Shown in pieces: positions 5,315 to 13,818 of a stretch of DNA of 15,765 bases. The position numbers and the translations under genes are program-made. Source of the DNA: Nanobdellota archaeon (GTDB lineage: Archaea; Nanobdellota; Nanobdellia; Woesearchaeales; B3-WOES); the NCBI GenBank assembly GCA_023131705.1, contig JAGLZG010000203.1:1-15765 (forward strand). The letters are read 5' to 3'. Below the pieces are notes generated by a model. That model was not told the DNA's origin. It was given only the letters and a program-made list of their open reading frames with translations, and did no database searches. The number at the start of each line of letters is the position of its first letter. The stretch's first letter is position 1.

Positions 5315-6295
5315 TTAGGCTGTAGGTGAAGTCAGTATATTGATAGCCTTATACTGCATAGGAACAAGGATAGATCTAAGATAGATGATTGCATTAGCAA
5401 TCTGCCTTGCAGGTATATCAAAACTATCAATTGTGATAGGCTGTCTTTCAACTATGCCAACAGCAAATCTTGAATCAAGTATGTATGTGTAATCATCATC
5501 TGATTCAGGAGTGAATCCATCAGCAGCAAACTTTACAACATTTCCAACTATGATTTTGCAACCAAAGATCCTGGCCAATTCACCAGTTACATTGATCTCA
5601 GGAACACCAAAGTAGGAAGCATCAGGAAGGTTGGTATCTTTCAGCAAGAGCTTGTAGTTAGTAGGACTCATAAGGATTGTGTCTGCCTTATAGAATCTGT
5701 TCCTTCCAGCAAGATTAACTATACCATCAATCAAGTTCTCTTTGTAGGTTTTGCCAGCAACAGGAGCTGTCTGATAGTCAGCAGCAGCAGCAAGATCATC
5801 CATAAACTTCTTAAGATCACAGAAAGCAATCTGATCTTCCATTGCAGAAACAAGAGCACCCATGAGCTGATTGTTAATACCAATCAAGTCAATAGGAGTA
5901 TCAGCAAGAGCTTCATAAGACCACTGGGGTCTCTTAGCAATCTTGTTGTATGTGTAGACTTCCTTCTCCCATACACCCTGATCTATAAGGGGCTCTGCAC
6001 CCTCTTCAACAAGCTGAGCACCTATGGTGTCATCTACCCTCCTAACAGTAATAGATTCACCTGTGGCTTTACTGATTACAGGAGCAAAGGACCTAAACAT
6101 AAGATTCTGCTTTGCACCAATCATAATCTGAGACATGAACTGTGCAGGCACCAAGGTGCTAGCAGTGTCATTAGCAAAGAACTCTCTAAAGAGAGAGTTC
6201 CCAGACAGCTTACTTTTAGCCATCAATTCACTGAGCTTAATAATAGAATCTTCTGTTCCAAAGGATTCTTTAAAGTCATTCCAAGAGTATTTCAT
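5315..6295 (-). CDS. Major capsid protein, HK97 fold
   Basis: A 326-residue protein that would form the capsid shell. Hallmarks visible: a charged N-terminal helix (about residues 1-40), then TASTLVPAQFMSQIM and 'RSFAPVISKATGESITVRRV', then the E-loop/P-domain region GAQLVEEGAEPLIDQGVWEK and YNKIAKRPQWSYEALAD. The helix QLMGALVSAMEDQIAFCDLKK is the P-domain spine. The A-domain carries DTILMSPTNYKLLL and IFGCKIIVGNVV, and the end is a strand-rich segment. This layout matches HK97-type capsids that lack a long cleaved delta domain. The first 30 or so residues could still be trimmed by the protease encoded upstream. The ribosome binding site (AAGGAG) is strong and a stable hairpin follows the stop, as expected for the most abundant product. 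Confidence 0.85.
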   Translation of the reverse strand: MKYSWNDFKESFGTEDSIIKLSELMAKSKLSGNSLFREFFANDTASTLVPAQFMSQIMIGAKQNLMFRSFAPVISKATGESITVRRVDDTIGAQLVEEGAEPLIDQGVWEKEVYTYNKIAKRPQWSYEALADTPIDLIGINNQLMGALVSAMEDQIAFCDLKKFMDDLAAAADYQTAPVAGKTYKENLIDGIVNLAGRNRFYKADTILMSPTNYKLLLKDTNLPDASYFGVPEINVTGELARIFGCKIIVGNVVKFAADGFTPESDDDYTYILDSRFAVGIVERQPITIDSFDIPARQIANAIIYLRSILVPMQYKAINILTSPTA

Positions 6296-6306
6296 ATGTT
6301 TTCTCC

Positions 6307-7191
6307 TTATAGTAAAACTATATTGTTTTTTCCAGACTCATTAGTTCCAAGACTCATAAAGATACTTGGACTAGAGTGCTCAAGTCTCTTCATTGTCTTA
6401 TCAAAGTTTCTGAGTCTGAGGACAGCATTTGCAAACAGATTGGGATCTGGATTTGGGTTCATGTTTAGTATAAATGATACATAGTCATAGTCAGTCTCCC
6501 TTAACCTTATAAAGGAACTAAACCTCTCTTTGTTAGCATCTCTTATTAATTTTCTTTGACCTGTAGGGTGAATAGAAAATCCTTGTCTTGAGGCTTCAAA
6601 CTGAGTTGGTATCAAATCTTTTGTGGTCACACTATTAACTGGAGCAAGTTCTTTGATAGAGTCTAGGACCCTATCCATGTAATTATACCTCATCTCTGTT
6701 GCCAGTTTCTCTAAATCATTATCCAAAAGAGCACCATCTCTTGTAACACCATCCATCCCCATAAATGGGGTTGTATTCACAAAATTGGCTACTTGTTCAT
6801 CATTGTCTACATAGTCAGAAATTTCATGAAATTCATTCATCTTCTGATATGAAGGGAAAAGCTTAATTTCTTCCTGATGTGCAAGTAGAACATTATGCTG
6901 TAAATATGTAAGATCTGCTGGTTCCAGATCTTTCATTGTAGCATAATAAGAGGCAAGTTTCCTTTCCTCTGTTACATAGAAAGGCGCCAGTCCCCCTGAG
7001 GGCATCTGTCCACCTACATTAACCTTGTTACCTTCTTTGGTCTGGGATATGAATGTTCCCCTTGTCAAAGGTTCTGTCATTTGAGTATCAGCTATGTATT
7101 CTTCTCCATCAGCTGTAACCTCAAGTGATTTCAGGTAAGCAGATCCAATTGATTTAAAACCAGTCTGTTCTTTTACTATGTATCTTTTCAT
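6307..7191 (-). CDS. 294-aa protein of unknown function between decoration and capsid genes
   Basis: A 294-residue soluble protein. The N-terminal part (1-80) is mixed and strand-like (KEGNKVNVGGQMPSGGL). The middle (80-180) is helical and acidic (EEIKLFPSYQKMNEFHEISD), and the C-terminal part is basic (ASRQGFSIHPTGQRKLIRDA, NKERF). I do not recognise a family and see no catalytic motif. Its place between the decoration and major capsid genes suggests a head role, for example a scaffold, minor capsid or head vertex protein. Notably there is no free Shine-Dalgarno sequence: the only GGAGG upstream lies in the stem of a hairpin (7201-7222), about 9 nt before the ATG, suggesting restrained translation compared with the capsid. 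Confidence 0.7.
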   Translation of the reverse strand: MKRYIVKEQTGFKSIGSAYLKSLEVTADGEEYIADTQMTEPLTRGTFISQTKEGNKVNVGGQMPSGGLAPFYVTEERKLASYYATMKDLEPADLTYLQHNVLLAHQEEIKLFPSYQKMNEFHEISDYVDNDEQVANFVNTTPFMGMDGVTRDGALLDNDLEKLATEMRYNYMDRVLDSIKELAPVNSVTTKDLIPTQFEASRQGFSIHPTGQRKLIRDANKERFSSFIRLRETDYDYVSFILNMNPNPDPNLFANAVLRLRNFDKTMKRLEHSSPSIFMSLGTNESGKNNIVLL

Positions 7192-7200
7192 AAGCTGTTT

Positions 7201-7222
7201 GGGGGAGGTTTAACCCTCCCCC
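7201..7222 (-). other. GC-rich hairpin between the decoration and 294-aa genes
   Basis: Arms 7201-7208 (gggggagg) and 7215-7222 (cctccccc) form a perfect 8-bp G-C-rich stem with a 6-nt loop. It lies in the 39-nt gap between two genes. On the minus strand no U-tract follows. The stem sequesters the only Shine-Dalgarno-like run upstream of the 294-aa start. Confidence 0.65.
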
Positions 7223-7230
7223 AGGGGTTT

Positions 7231-7620
7231 TTAGTATGATCCCAAAAGAATCATATCAAAGTAGATGCCACTGTGCGCGCAACTTTCAAGTGCAATTCCT
7301 ATAGGATTTGCAGAAGTCTCTCCAGTATAGAACCAACCATCTCCAGTTGTCTCTTTAGCTGAAACAGTATTACCATAAGCAACTGTTTCACCAGCAATAA
7401 CAGTTATTACTGGACCAACCAGGGCAACAGCAACTAAGTCAGCATCACCACCTGTCACTGCTTTAAGTAATACACCAATGTGCTGATCTGCAGCTGCAGC
7501 AAGACCAATGGTCTTGTCTTCAGTCAACTTAACAGGTGATCCAGCAGGCATGTCAGCAACTGCATCACTTCTCAAGGATATCACATTATGATATCCAGCT
7601 CTTTCTTCAACCTGAGCCAT
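7231..7620 (-). CDS. Capsid decoration (head stabilisation) protein, DUF2190-like
   Basis: A 129-residue, Ala/Val/Gly-rich beta protein. The visible pattern is 'aGspVkLteDkTiGlaaaadq.IGVLlkav.GGdadlVaValvGpVitVIAGetVaYGntVsa...', ending in 'IGIALESCAHSGIYFDMILLGSY'. This repeating 'Gd.V / iGva / V.l.G' layout is typical of small phage capsid cement proteins (DUF2190-like), which sit on the outside of the shell and strengthen it. Its place between the protease gene and the capsid gene supports this. The ribosome binding site AAGGAG is strong, and a stable hairpin follows the stop, as for the capsid gene. The stretch TGC GCG CAC, encoding Cys-Ala-His, contains two of the nine CpGs. Confidence 0.7.
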   Translation of the reverse strand: MAQVEERAGYHNVISLRSDAVADMPAGSPVKLTEDKTIGLAAAADQHIGVLLKAVTGGDADLVAVALVGPVITVIAGETVAYGNTVSAKETTGDGWFYTGETSANPIGIALESCAHSGIYFDMILLGSY

Positions 7621-7623
7621 AAT

Positions 7624-10600
7624 TTACTCCTTGTTCCCTTTTATTTTATCTAAGATTTCCTCATCAGACAGGGGAACTTCTTTTAAAGCCTCTTCTTTGA
7701 AAACCAAACTCTTCTGCTTAACAGGAAGAGTAATTTTTTGTTTATATGAAGTTCTAAGTTTATCCAGTTCATCAAAGGTCAAGTTCTTGAAAACTTTTCT
7801 CATTGACTCATTGGTTTGGAAATCTATTTCTTTGGAAAGATTTCCATATTTTAAAACTTCAGTAATTATAGTGTCCTTATATGATTCCTGGGCACCAACC
7901 TTACCTTTCACTACAAAGAACCTATCTCTAAGGTTCTGGAAGTATGCATTTACAATAGTAATGAACTCAGGGAGTTCAGGTTTTGTTTCAGCTGTAATCT
8001 TGCTACCAAAGGCAGTAGATACTGCTCCAGTCTTAACTTCCAGTGAAGAGACAATCTCATCTATGTATTCCAATCTTTTATAGAGCTCCTGAACTATCAT
8101 GTCAGGTGAACTAGGATATGGTGCAAGCTCAAAGGGTGTATCAATGTCATACTTACCTTTGTACTCCATTACACTTGATAGTAATGACTCTATGTAAGTT
8201 TTAAGTTCATCAATAGAACCTGTCTCATCCATTGGGAGTTTTGCTGTATCAGTCTGTTCAGGAGTTACAGGATCAACTAGTTCTTCATTGTATTTATTAA
8301 ATATGAACTTCAGCATCTCACTCATCCCTGGGCTATCAACCTGAGTTACTTCCTTATCCTTCTGTTTAGGATCTTCTTCCAGTCCTTCAAGGTCTCCACC
8401 TTCTCCACCATCACTGACTTCATCCTCAATCTCTTTAGCTATAGCAATGGCCTGGTTAGCAACCTTGGCACCAGCTATGCTCTGCTCAAGTACCATGGAC
8501 TCCATAAACCTTCTTACCTGTCCTTGTGTAACAGTTCCTTCACCAAACATTGCAAGGTTCTTGATCTGTATCTGCTCTGAAAAGGACAATGGATTATCTA
8601 AGAATCCTTGTTTAGCACCCTCAGTAAAAATGTATGTAATGATCTTATTGTAATCTTCTTCCTGGAGTTCATCAACTGAGAGAACAGATTCTTGGAATGT
8701 ATTGTAATGATCAAGTGCTTCAGCAAATCCATCTGCAACTTCTTTTTCAATTACATCAAAAGCTTGGTCTATAGCTTCAGCATAGTTTATGGAATTAGAG
8801 TATTCACCTATGGCTTCACTAAGTGCCAGGCCATCTTGGATGGCCTTAGAATCAGCAGCAAGCTTAGATTCTTTTTCCAACACTTTCTTTCTCTGGTTAT
8901 CAGCAACCTTTCCAGCTACCTTAGCACCAATGTATGCAGAACCTGCATCTCTACCACCCCAGAAGCTGGACATAATATATCCACCTATGTTATCCAAAAA
9001 GGATTCCTTATGCAATTTTTTCTTTTTCTTATCCAACTCATCTTGTTTCTTTTTAGCTTTCCTTCTGGCACTGCCTGCAATAAGAGCACTGCCTGCAGTA
9101 ACTACTGCAGCTACTGTGCCAACATCAGTTCTAAATTGTCTACCAGCTTTTAATGTGTGTCTAACTTTCTTATGTGCACCCTTAATTTTGCCAATGTCTG
9201 CCTGCATAGCAGAAGGACCTGTCCTGGGAGGCATATCAGAAGGATCAAATGCTTTCATAGGACCAAAGGGGATTGTTGAGATAGGAGCTTTGTCTCTAGT
9301 AACTTTAAACTTAGGACCTCTAGGCTGGGTAGCATAAGTCTTTGCAGACTTAAGTAGTTTCTTACCCAATGTTGCTGTGTGCTTTGAAGTTCCTTTGATT
9401 AACTTTCCACCAAGCTTCAGGATGCTTCCAAGGTTAAATACTTCCTGCATAAGGACTTGTTCTTGCTCCTCAGTACAGTAATAATCTTTACTTGTTGTAT
9501 CTTTTGCATAGGCTAAGAAAGCTGCTTCATTCTCTACAGGAACTTCATTGAGGGCTATTTTCTTCTTTTTCTTCTTCAACAGCTGTGAGACTTTGTCTGC
9601 ACCATAAGAGAATCCTGCACCAGTAGCTACTGCCATGGCTACTTTTCCTACTACAGGGAGTGCACTTGCTATTACAGGAACAAACTCTCTGAATGCAGGC
9701 TCTGCACCAACAAACTCTTCTGACAGGATGATACCAGTAGCTGCATCATTAAGATCAACTGCTATGGGTTCCACTTGTTCTCCTTCAGGAGTATTTTGTA
9801 CTGGAGCTTCTTCACCAGTAGGTTCTACATTCATAGGAGGCTCTTCTCCTATAGGATCCTGGATTGCTACATCTAGTGCATCAGCAGTTGTTCCTGGGAG
9901 TAACATTCCTTCAGGTTCTGGATTAGAAGGCTCCTCTGCTGTTATGGGCTCACCAAGGAATGTCTCTATGTATTCAACTCTAGAAGCCTCTATGGCTACA
10001 TAGTCTGCTGTCTGAGCTTCATTGAGTACCTTTGCATTACCATTTCCAGGTACTGCTACTATAGATACTTCCTGACAGAAGCCATTACCATTCATCTCTA
10101 TGAAACACTTTTCAGAGTTATATTCCTTACCAGGTACATGGTCACATTCTTTAATGTTCTGTCCACAGATAGAACACCTAGGATACTCTACAGATACCCC
10201 TATGGATACCTCTTTATTAATACCCCTATCAAGCTTCTCTATGAGTTTAGTCTCTGTGGTAGGTACATAGAACCTAGCAAGGACACCTATGTTCTCAGAG
10301 AGACCTTTAGCCATGCTTGCTTCAAAGATTCTTCCAACCTGGTTCTTAGCCTTAGTTTCATGGTCTTTATTTTCACCATAGATTATGGGCGCTCCAATCC
10401 AACTTCCCTTTCCTTCTGGTAAGGATAGAATTGTTCTCTGGAAGGACTCAGGGTATAGGGTGTTATTCCTAGTAAGAGTATTATCTATAAGGATTGCTGT
10501 ATACACTCTTACATCCCTCTCTTGTAGCTTGGCTACAGTCCACTTATTAATCTTTGCAAGATCATCCTTAGAGACCTTAGTCTCCACTGATGCAACTGAC

Positions 10601-10641
10601 TCAAGATAAAAAAACTTATCTGTGTTTTTCTTTTCAGCCAT
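7624..10641 (-). CDS. Prohead protease fused to a long scaffold or ejection-like region (1005 aa)
   Basis: The N-terminal 210 residues form a prohead-protease-like domain. Candidate catalytic residues are His94 (in KDHETKAKNQVGRI) and Ser146 (in EVSIGVSV), followed by EVSIVAVPGNG at 191-201. Between them lies a Cys/His cluster (C156, C159, C166, H168, C179, C189), which probably binds zinc, as I recall for some phage prohead proteases. Residues about 215-315 are an acidic, Pro/Glu-rich linker. Hydrophobic Gly/Ala segments at about 320-355 and 500-525 are each followed by lysine-rich runs, as in membrane-active proteins. The rest to 1005 is helical and acidic, like a scaffold. HK97-type proteases are usually about 200-250 aa, so this is four to five times longer. 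It may be a polyprotein that processes itself into protease, scaffold and internal ejection proteins. It lies in the usual protease slot after portal. Confidence 0.7.
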   Translation of the reverse strand: MAEKKNTDKFFYLESVASVETKVSKDDLAKINKWTVAKLQERDVRVYTAILIDNTLTRNNTLYPESFQRTILSLPEGKGSWIGAPIIYGENKDHETKAKNQVGRIFEASMAKGLSENIGVLARFYVPTTETKLIEKLDRGINKEVSIGVSVEYPRCSICGQNIKECDHVPGKEYNSEKCFIEMNGNGFCQEVSIVAVPGNGNAKVLNEAQTADYVAIEASRVEYIETFLGEPITAEEPSNPEPEGMLLPGTTADALDVAIQDPIGEEPPMNVEPTGEEAPVQNTPEGEQVEPIAVDLNDAATGIILSEEFVGAEPAFREFVPVIASALPVVGKVAMAVATGAGFSYGADKVSQLLKKKKKKIALNEVPVENEAAFLAYAKDTTSKDYYCTEEQEQVLMQEVFNLGSILKLGGKLIKGTSKHTATLGKKLLKSAKTYATQPRGPKFKVTRDKAPISTIPFGPMKAFDPSDMPPRTGPSAMQADIGKIKGAHKKVRHTLKAGRQFRTDVGTVAAVVTAGSALIAGSARRKAKKKQDELDKKKKKLHKESFLDNIGGYIMSSFWGGRDAGSAYIGAKVAGKVADNQRKKVLEKESKLAADSKAIQDGLALSEAIGEYSNSINYAEAIDQAFDVIEKEVADGFAEALDHYNTFQESVLSVDELQEEDYNKIITYIFTEGAKQGFLDNPLSFSEQIQIKNLAMFGEGTVTQGQVRRFMESMVLEQSIAGAKVANQAIAIAKEIEDEVSDGGEGGDLEGLEEDPKQKDKEVTQVDSPGMSEMLKFIFNKYNEELVDPVTPEQTDTAKLPMDETGSIDELKTYIESLLSSVMEYKGKYDIDTPFELAPYPSSPDMIVQELYKRLEYIDEIVSSLEVKTGAVSTAFGSKITAETKPELPEFITIVNAYFQNLRDRFFVVKGKVGAQESYKDTIITEVLKYGNLSKEIDFQTNESMRKVFKNLTFDELDKLRTSYKQKITLPVKQKSLVFKEEALKEVPLSDEEILDKIKGNKE

Positions 10642-10651
10642 TATGTTCTCC

Positions 10652-11917
10652 TTATTGTTTTCTTAGAAAGTCCAGCCTGGTTAAAGCTGTATCTGGGGTT
10701 ATTAGCTTATTCTCTAACAGAGTAACTACATTGCTTATCTCTGTTGCTTCTGCAACTGCTTCACTATGCCTATCTCTTATTCTAGGTCTATAGAATACAA
10801 GTTCAGGAACTTCTTTAAGACCATAGATCATAGCTATCTTAGGCATCAGCTGTCTATTTATATAGGCTGATACTTCTGTTTGCAAGGCCTGTATGTGTCC
10901 TAGTAATACTTGTACCTGTTCTTTCATGTGTGTCTCTGTGCTACCATAGTTAAAGCCAAGGACTCCAGCAGGAAGACCTAGGCCTGAGAACAGCTCCATC
11001 ATTATATATGATGTCTCCATAGTCATACTTGCACCAGATGATCCAGGACCTATAACAGATACTTCTATATCACCTGCTGTAAAGAAGTCTTCTCCATGCT
11101 CAAGATCAGAGAACCTATCTTTAAGAGTATTGAGTCTAGTTCTTAACTTAGCCTCTGATAACTCATTAGCAGGTACATACTTCACATGGAACCTAGGACT
11201 ACCATACTTACTATATATCTTAACTACAGCATCATTGATAGATAACATCTGTCTTGTGACTGTAGGCAATGATCTAAATAAAGATCTACCATATAGATTG
11301 GATTCTGATACCTTTCTATTGAAGAACAATATAGACTCAGGATCCAGTACAGCTGATTGTATGCTGGTAGTTCTTGAACCACCTAGTCTGTAATCATTAT
11401 TCTTGTTATAACCTGTTGTAGGTTCTGAGGTAAAAGGATCTTGGTTAGTCTGTTGGTTGTTGATCCAACCACCTAACTGGTGATAGGATACTATAGTACC
11501 ATAGATGTCTCTCTTCAGTCTTAACTGTCTAGATGATATAGGTACTATTCTAAGTATCTGGCTATAGTCTTCTGTAAACACCATCTCTGAACCAGAGAAT
11601 CCATATAGTAACATCTGTATGATCTGATCATTAAGTACCTCATTGAAGTTAAGTATCTTAAGAACTTCCTCTGTTACTGCTACAGTATTAAGATCATTAT
11701 CTGGAGTGGTGATATGCCATCCTGGATTAATGAAGTTCTGGTATGCATTGACAGCTCCTTCTAGTACAGGAACATTGTTATACAGTTCTAGGTACAGGTC
11801 TAGATAGTTATCTACACTATCAAAGAAAGTACCAAAGGTACTAGACCTTGATCTCTGAGTACCTGGATCTGCTACCATAAACAGATCTTTCTCTTCTTGT
11901 TTGTTGTCTTGTGTCAT
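10652..11917 (-). CDS. Portal protein
   Basis: A 421-residue protein that would form the dodecameric ring at one capsid vertex, through which DNA enters and leaves. Portal-like features are: the N-terminal helix YLELYNNVPVLEGAVNAYQN, then the strand FINPGWHITTP; the segment EVLNDQIIQMLLYGFSGSEM followed by strand-rich PISSRQLRLKRDIYG; DPESILFFNRKVSESNLYGR (the '...n.lyG.S' turn) leading into the long helix LPTVTRQMLSINDAVVKIYS; and the GLPAGVLGF...ETHMKEQVQV stretch before the crown-side helices. The length is normal for compact portals. It has a strong AAGGAG site and starts 9 nt after the large terminase stop, and the protease follows 10 nt later, the standard order. Codon use is rich in ATA, CTA and TAT, like the terminase gene. 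Confidence 0.85.
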   Translation of the reverse strand: MTQDNKQEEKDLFMVADPGTQRSRSSTFGTFFDSVDNYLDLYLELYNNVPVLEGAVNAYQNFINPGWHITTPDNDLNTVAVTEEVLKILNFNEVLNDQIIQMLLYGFSGSEMVFTEDYSQILRIVPISSRQLRLKRDIYGTIVSYHQLGGWINNQQTNQDPFTSEPTTGYNKNNDYRLGGSRTTSIQSAVLDPESILFFNRKVSESNLYGRSLFRSLPTVTRQMLSINDAVVKIYSKYGSPRFHVKYVPANELSEAKLRTRLNTLKDRFSDLEHGEDFFTAGDIEVSVIGPGSSGASMTMETSYIMMELFSGLGLPAGVLGFNYGSTETHMKEQVQVLLGHIQALQTEVSAYINRQLMPKIAMIYGLKEVPELVFYRPRIRDRHSEAVAEATEISNVVTLLENKLITPDTALTRLDFLRKQ

Positions 11918-11926
11918 GTTGACTCC

Positions 11927-13306
11927 TTAAATTACAGCAAATGAATCAGGATCACCCTTAAGAGGTATCCATGCAAATAGAGCTAGTGAGTCTATGAAGT
12001 CCTCATCCTTCTCTTTAAACTTATATGTAGCTCTAGGTGTTATATTAAAGCTATAGTTATGTAACTGTCTCAATAGAGAGTTGTGGTTAGGTATAGTAAG
12101 TATATGACTTGCAAAGGAACCTAATAGATTCTCCATGAGAGAAGTCTTCATAGGGTTACCAGTGGTAGTACTACTATTAAACTTAATAGGATACACTGTC
12201 ATACTCTTAGCTAATGTTTCACTAACATAGGATTGATTAGTAGCATCTACAGCTATATAGTCTATACCATACACATCATTGATAGTAAGGATATCATTGA
12301 TAATATCTTGGTATCCTGTAACAGTGGTATGTTCTCTATCTCTATTACCAGATTGTTTTATATAAGACTTAATGAACTTAACTACTAGTTCACCATCTTC
12401 ATAGGTACCTATAGTAAGTACACTAGGATCTCTCTCTATACCCAAGTCTATACCAGCTACATACCTCTCTCCCTTAGTTAGATTCATTGATATGTTGGCA
12501 TCTATACATGTCTGTACTATATCATAAGGAAAGAACAATCCTTCACCATCTGTAAACTCTCCCATGATCTCTTGTAAGAAACTAGTATTACTCTTCTCTA
12601 GTCTCTTCTCCTCTATCCATTCATTAGATATAAGGGGATTCTCTTTACTAGGTATATGATGTATAGTATAAGTATTAGCTGTATACATATCATAGAAGTG
12701 TCCTTGCTTGCCTAGTGGAGTGGATGACAAGATCTCTCTACCACCTGTAGCTGTGAAGTAATCTGTAGCATCATATACTTTATCTGGTATGAATGCAGCT
12801 TCATCATATATCAAGAGAGAACCTTTACCCAAGCTTATACCTCTTATAGTCCTACCATCATTACCAGCTGGCAGGCTATAAATTATAGATCCATTGGATA
12901 GTTCTATGGTAGTTTGTGTAAACCTACTGTTCTTATTAGTTAGTTCATAAGATATAACTTCATTAGTGAAAAAGAAGTCTTTTATATACTTAAACAATAA
13001 TGAAGACTGCCTTAAACTAGGAGATATGATTGCAATAGTACATTTACTTGTAACTGCTTCTGCTATTGTTAAAGCAGCTAATGCCATAGACATTCCTACC
13101 TGTCTTCCTTTAACTATACATATCTTTCTAGATAAATCATCTACTAAGTCTACTTGATATGGGAATAATTCCATACCTAAGATATTTCTAATGAAATAAG
13201 ATTTATCTTCTTTAAGTCTTTTTAAGATTGCTATCTTCATATCTATAGGGAAGTTGGAGAGTTGTGAGATATCAAGAGTATCAGGAATATTTATAGGTGT
13301 ATGCAT
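11927..13306 (-). CDS. terL: Terminase large subunit
   Basis: A 459-residue packaging motor ATPase and nuclease. Visible motifs: a deviant Walker A at 66-73 (KGRQVGMS, with lysine at the start and Met where the usual P-loop lysine sits), Walker B LLIYDE at 164-169, and the coupling motif SST at 194-196. The C-terminal RNase-H-like nuclease has GIDLGIERDPS (Asp287), YIAVDAT (Asp354) and DFIDSLALFAW (Asp439), the usual acidic triad. The length is normal, and the early adaptor-type sequence LFPYQVDLVDDL precedes Walker A. It starts 2 nt after the stop of the 169-aa gene with only a poor ribosome binding site, so reinitiation is likely. KxRQxGxS forms of Walker A are known in several terminase families, so the missing lysine need not mean loss of function. 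Codon use favours ATA and CTA. Confidence 0.9.
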   Translation of the reverse strand: MHTPINIPDTLDISQLSNFPIDMKIAILKRLKEDKSYFIRNILGMELFPYQVDLVDDLSRKICIVKGRQVGMSMALAALTIAEAVTSKCTIAIISPSLRQSSLLFKYIKDFFFTNEVISYELTNKNSRFTQTTIELSNGSIIYSLPAGNDGRTIRGISLGKGSLLIYDEAAFIPDKVYDATDYFTATGGREILSSTPLGKQGHFYDMYTANTYTIHHIPSKENPLISNEWIEEKRLEKSNTSFLQEIMGEFTDGEGLFFPYDIVQTCIDANISMNLTKGERYVAGIDLGIERDPSVLTIGTYEDGELVVKFIKSYIKQSGNRDREHTTVTGYQDIINDILTINDVYGIDYIAVDATNQSYVSETLAKSMTVYPIKFNSSTTTGNPMKTSLMENLLGSFASHILTIPNHNSLLRQLHNYSFNITPRATYKFKEKDEDFIDSLALFAWIPLKGDPDSFAVI

Positions 13307-13308
13307 AG

Positions 13309-13818
13309 CTAGTGTCTACCTCTAATGATCCTATACCCTATATACCAACCTATATCATCCTTAATACTTATACCTAGGCTTAAGTTATTATATACTACAC
13401 CTACTTGTATCCCTCTTAGTGCTATACTAGTAAGAGGTGTACTTAGGGAGAGTTCAAGTCCCCATTCATGCCTGGGCTTGTGGTATACTATAACTTCTTG
13501 TTCTTCTATTATAAGGTCTCCTATGGTTGCCTTTGCCCAATGTTTCCCTGCATGTTCAGCTATTATAAGCTTAAACTCTTTATCAGCATGTATAGGTAAT
13601 ATAGTAGTCTTGTAAACATATACTGTCTCTGCTTCCTTAACTATCTCTACTTGTACTTCCTTTATGATAGTTCTAGTAGTTACCTTCCTGATCACTTTGT
13701 AATCAGTGAAGTTTGGTCTATTGTTAGTATCATGTGTATAGAAAGATGTTTGCAGCAGTATCATACATGAGAGGATAATGATAGTTATGTGGGACAGCTT
13801 TATTTTAGTAAAGAACAT
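13309..13818 (-). CDS. Membrane-anchored 169-aa protein, possibly lysis- or tail-related
   Basis: A 169-residue protein with a basic N-terminus and one hydrophobic segment at about residues 9-27 (HITIIILSCMILLQTSF), then a periplasmic or external part. Residues 40-75 are charged and strand- or helix-like (KVTTRTIIKEVQVEIVKEAE). The C-terminal third alternates polar and hydrophobic residues (WGLELSLSTPLTSIALRGIQ, VYNNLSLGISIKDDIGWYIG), which looks like beta-hairpins, possibly outer-membrane-like strands. A spanin-like role is possible if the host is Gram-negative, but no lipobox is evident and I do not recognise the family. It overlaps the fibre gene by 14 nt with a good GGAGG site, and the large terminase follows after 2 nt. 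Confidence 0.6.
   Translation of the reverse strand: MFFTKIKLSHITIIILSCMILLQTSFYTHDTNNRPNFTDYKVIRKVTTRTIIKEVQVEIVKEAETVYVYKTTILPIHADKEFKLIIAEHAGKHWAKATIGDLIIEEQEVIVYHKPRHEWGLELSLSTPLTSIALRGIQVGVVYNNLSLGISIKDDIGWYIGYRIIRGRH

Noticed and set aside
7631..9337. Plus-strand frames of 150, 153 and 182 codons opposite the protease fusion (7631-8083, 8692-9153, 8789-9337)
   Set aside because: They lie wholly within a convincing minus-strand gene, have low-complexity Ser/Phe/Leu composition and no ribosome binding site context; they are by-products of the AT-rich, CpG-free coding strand.
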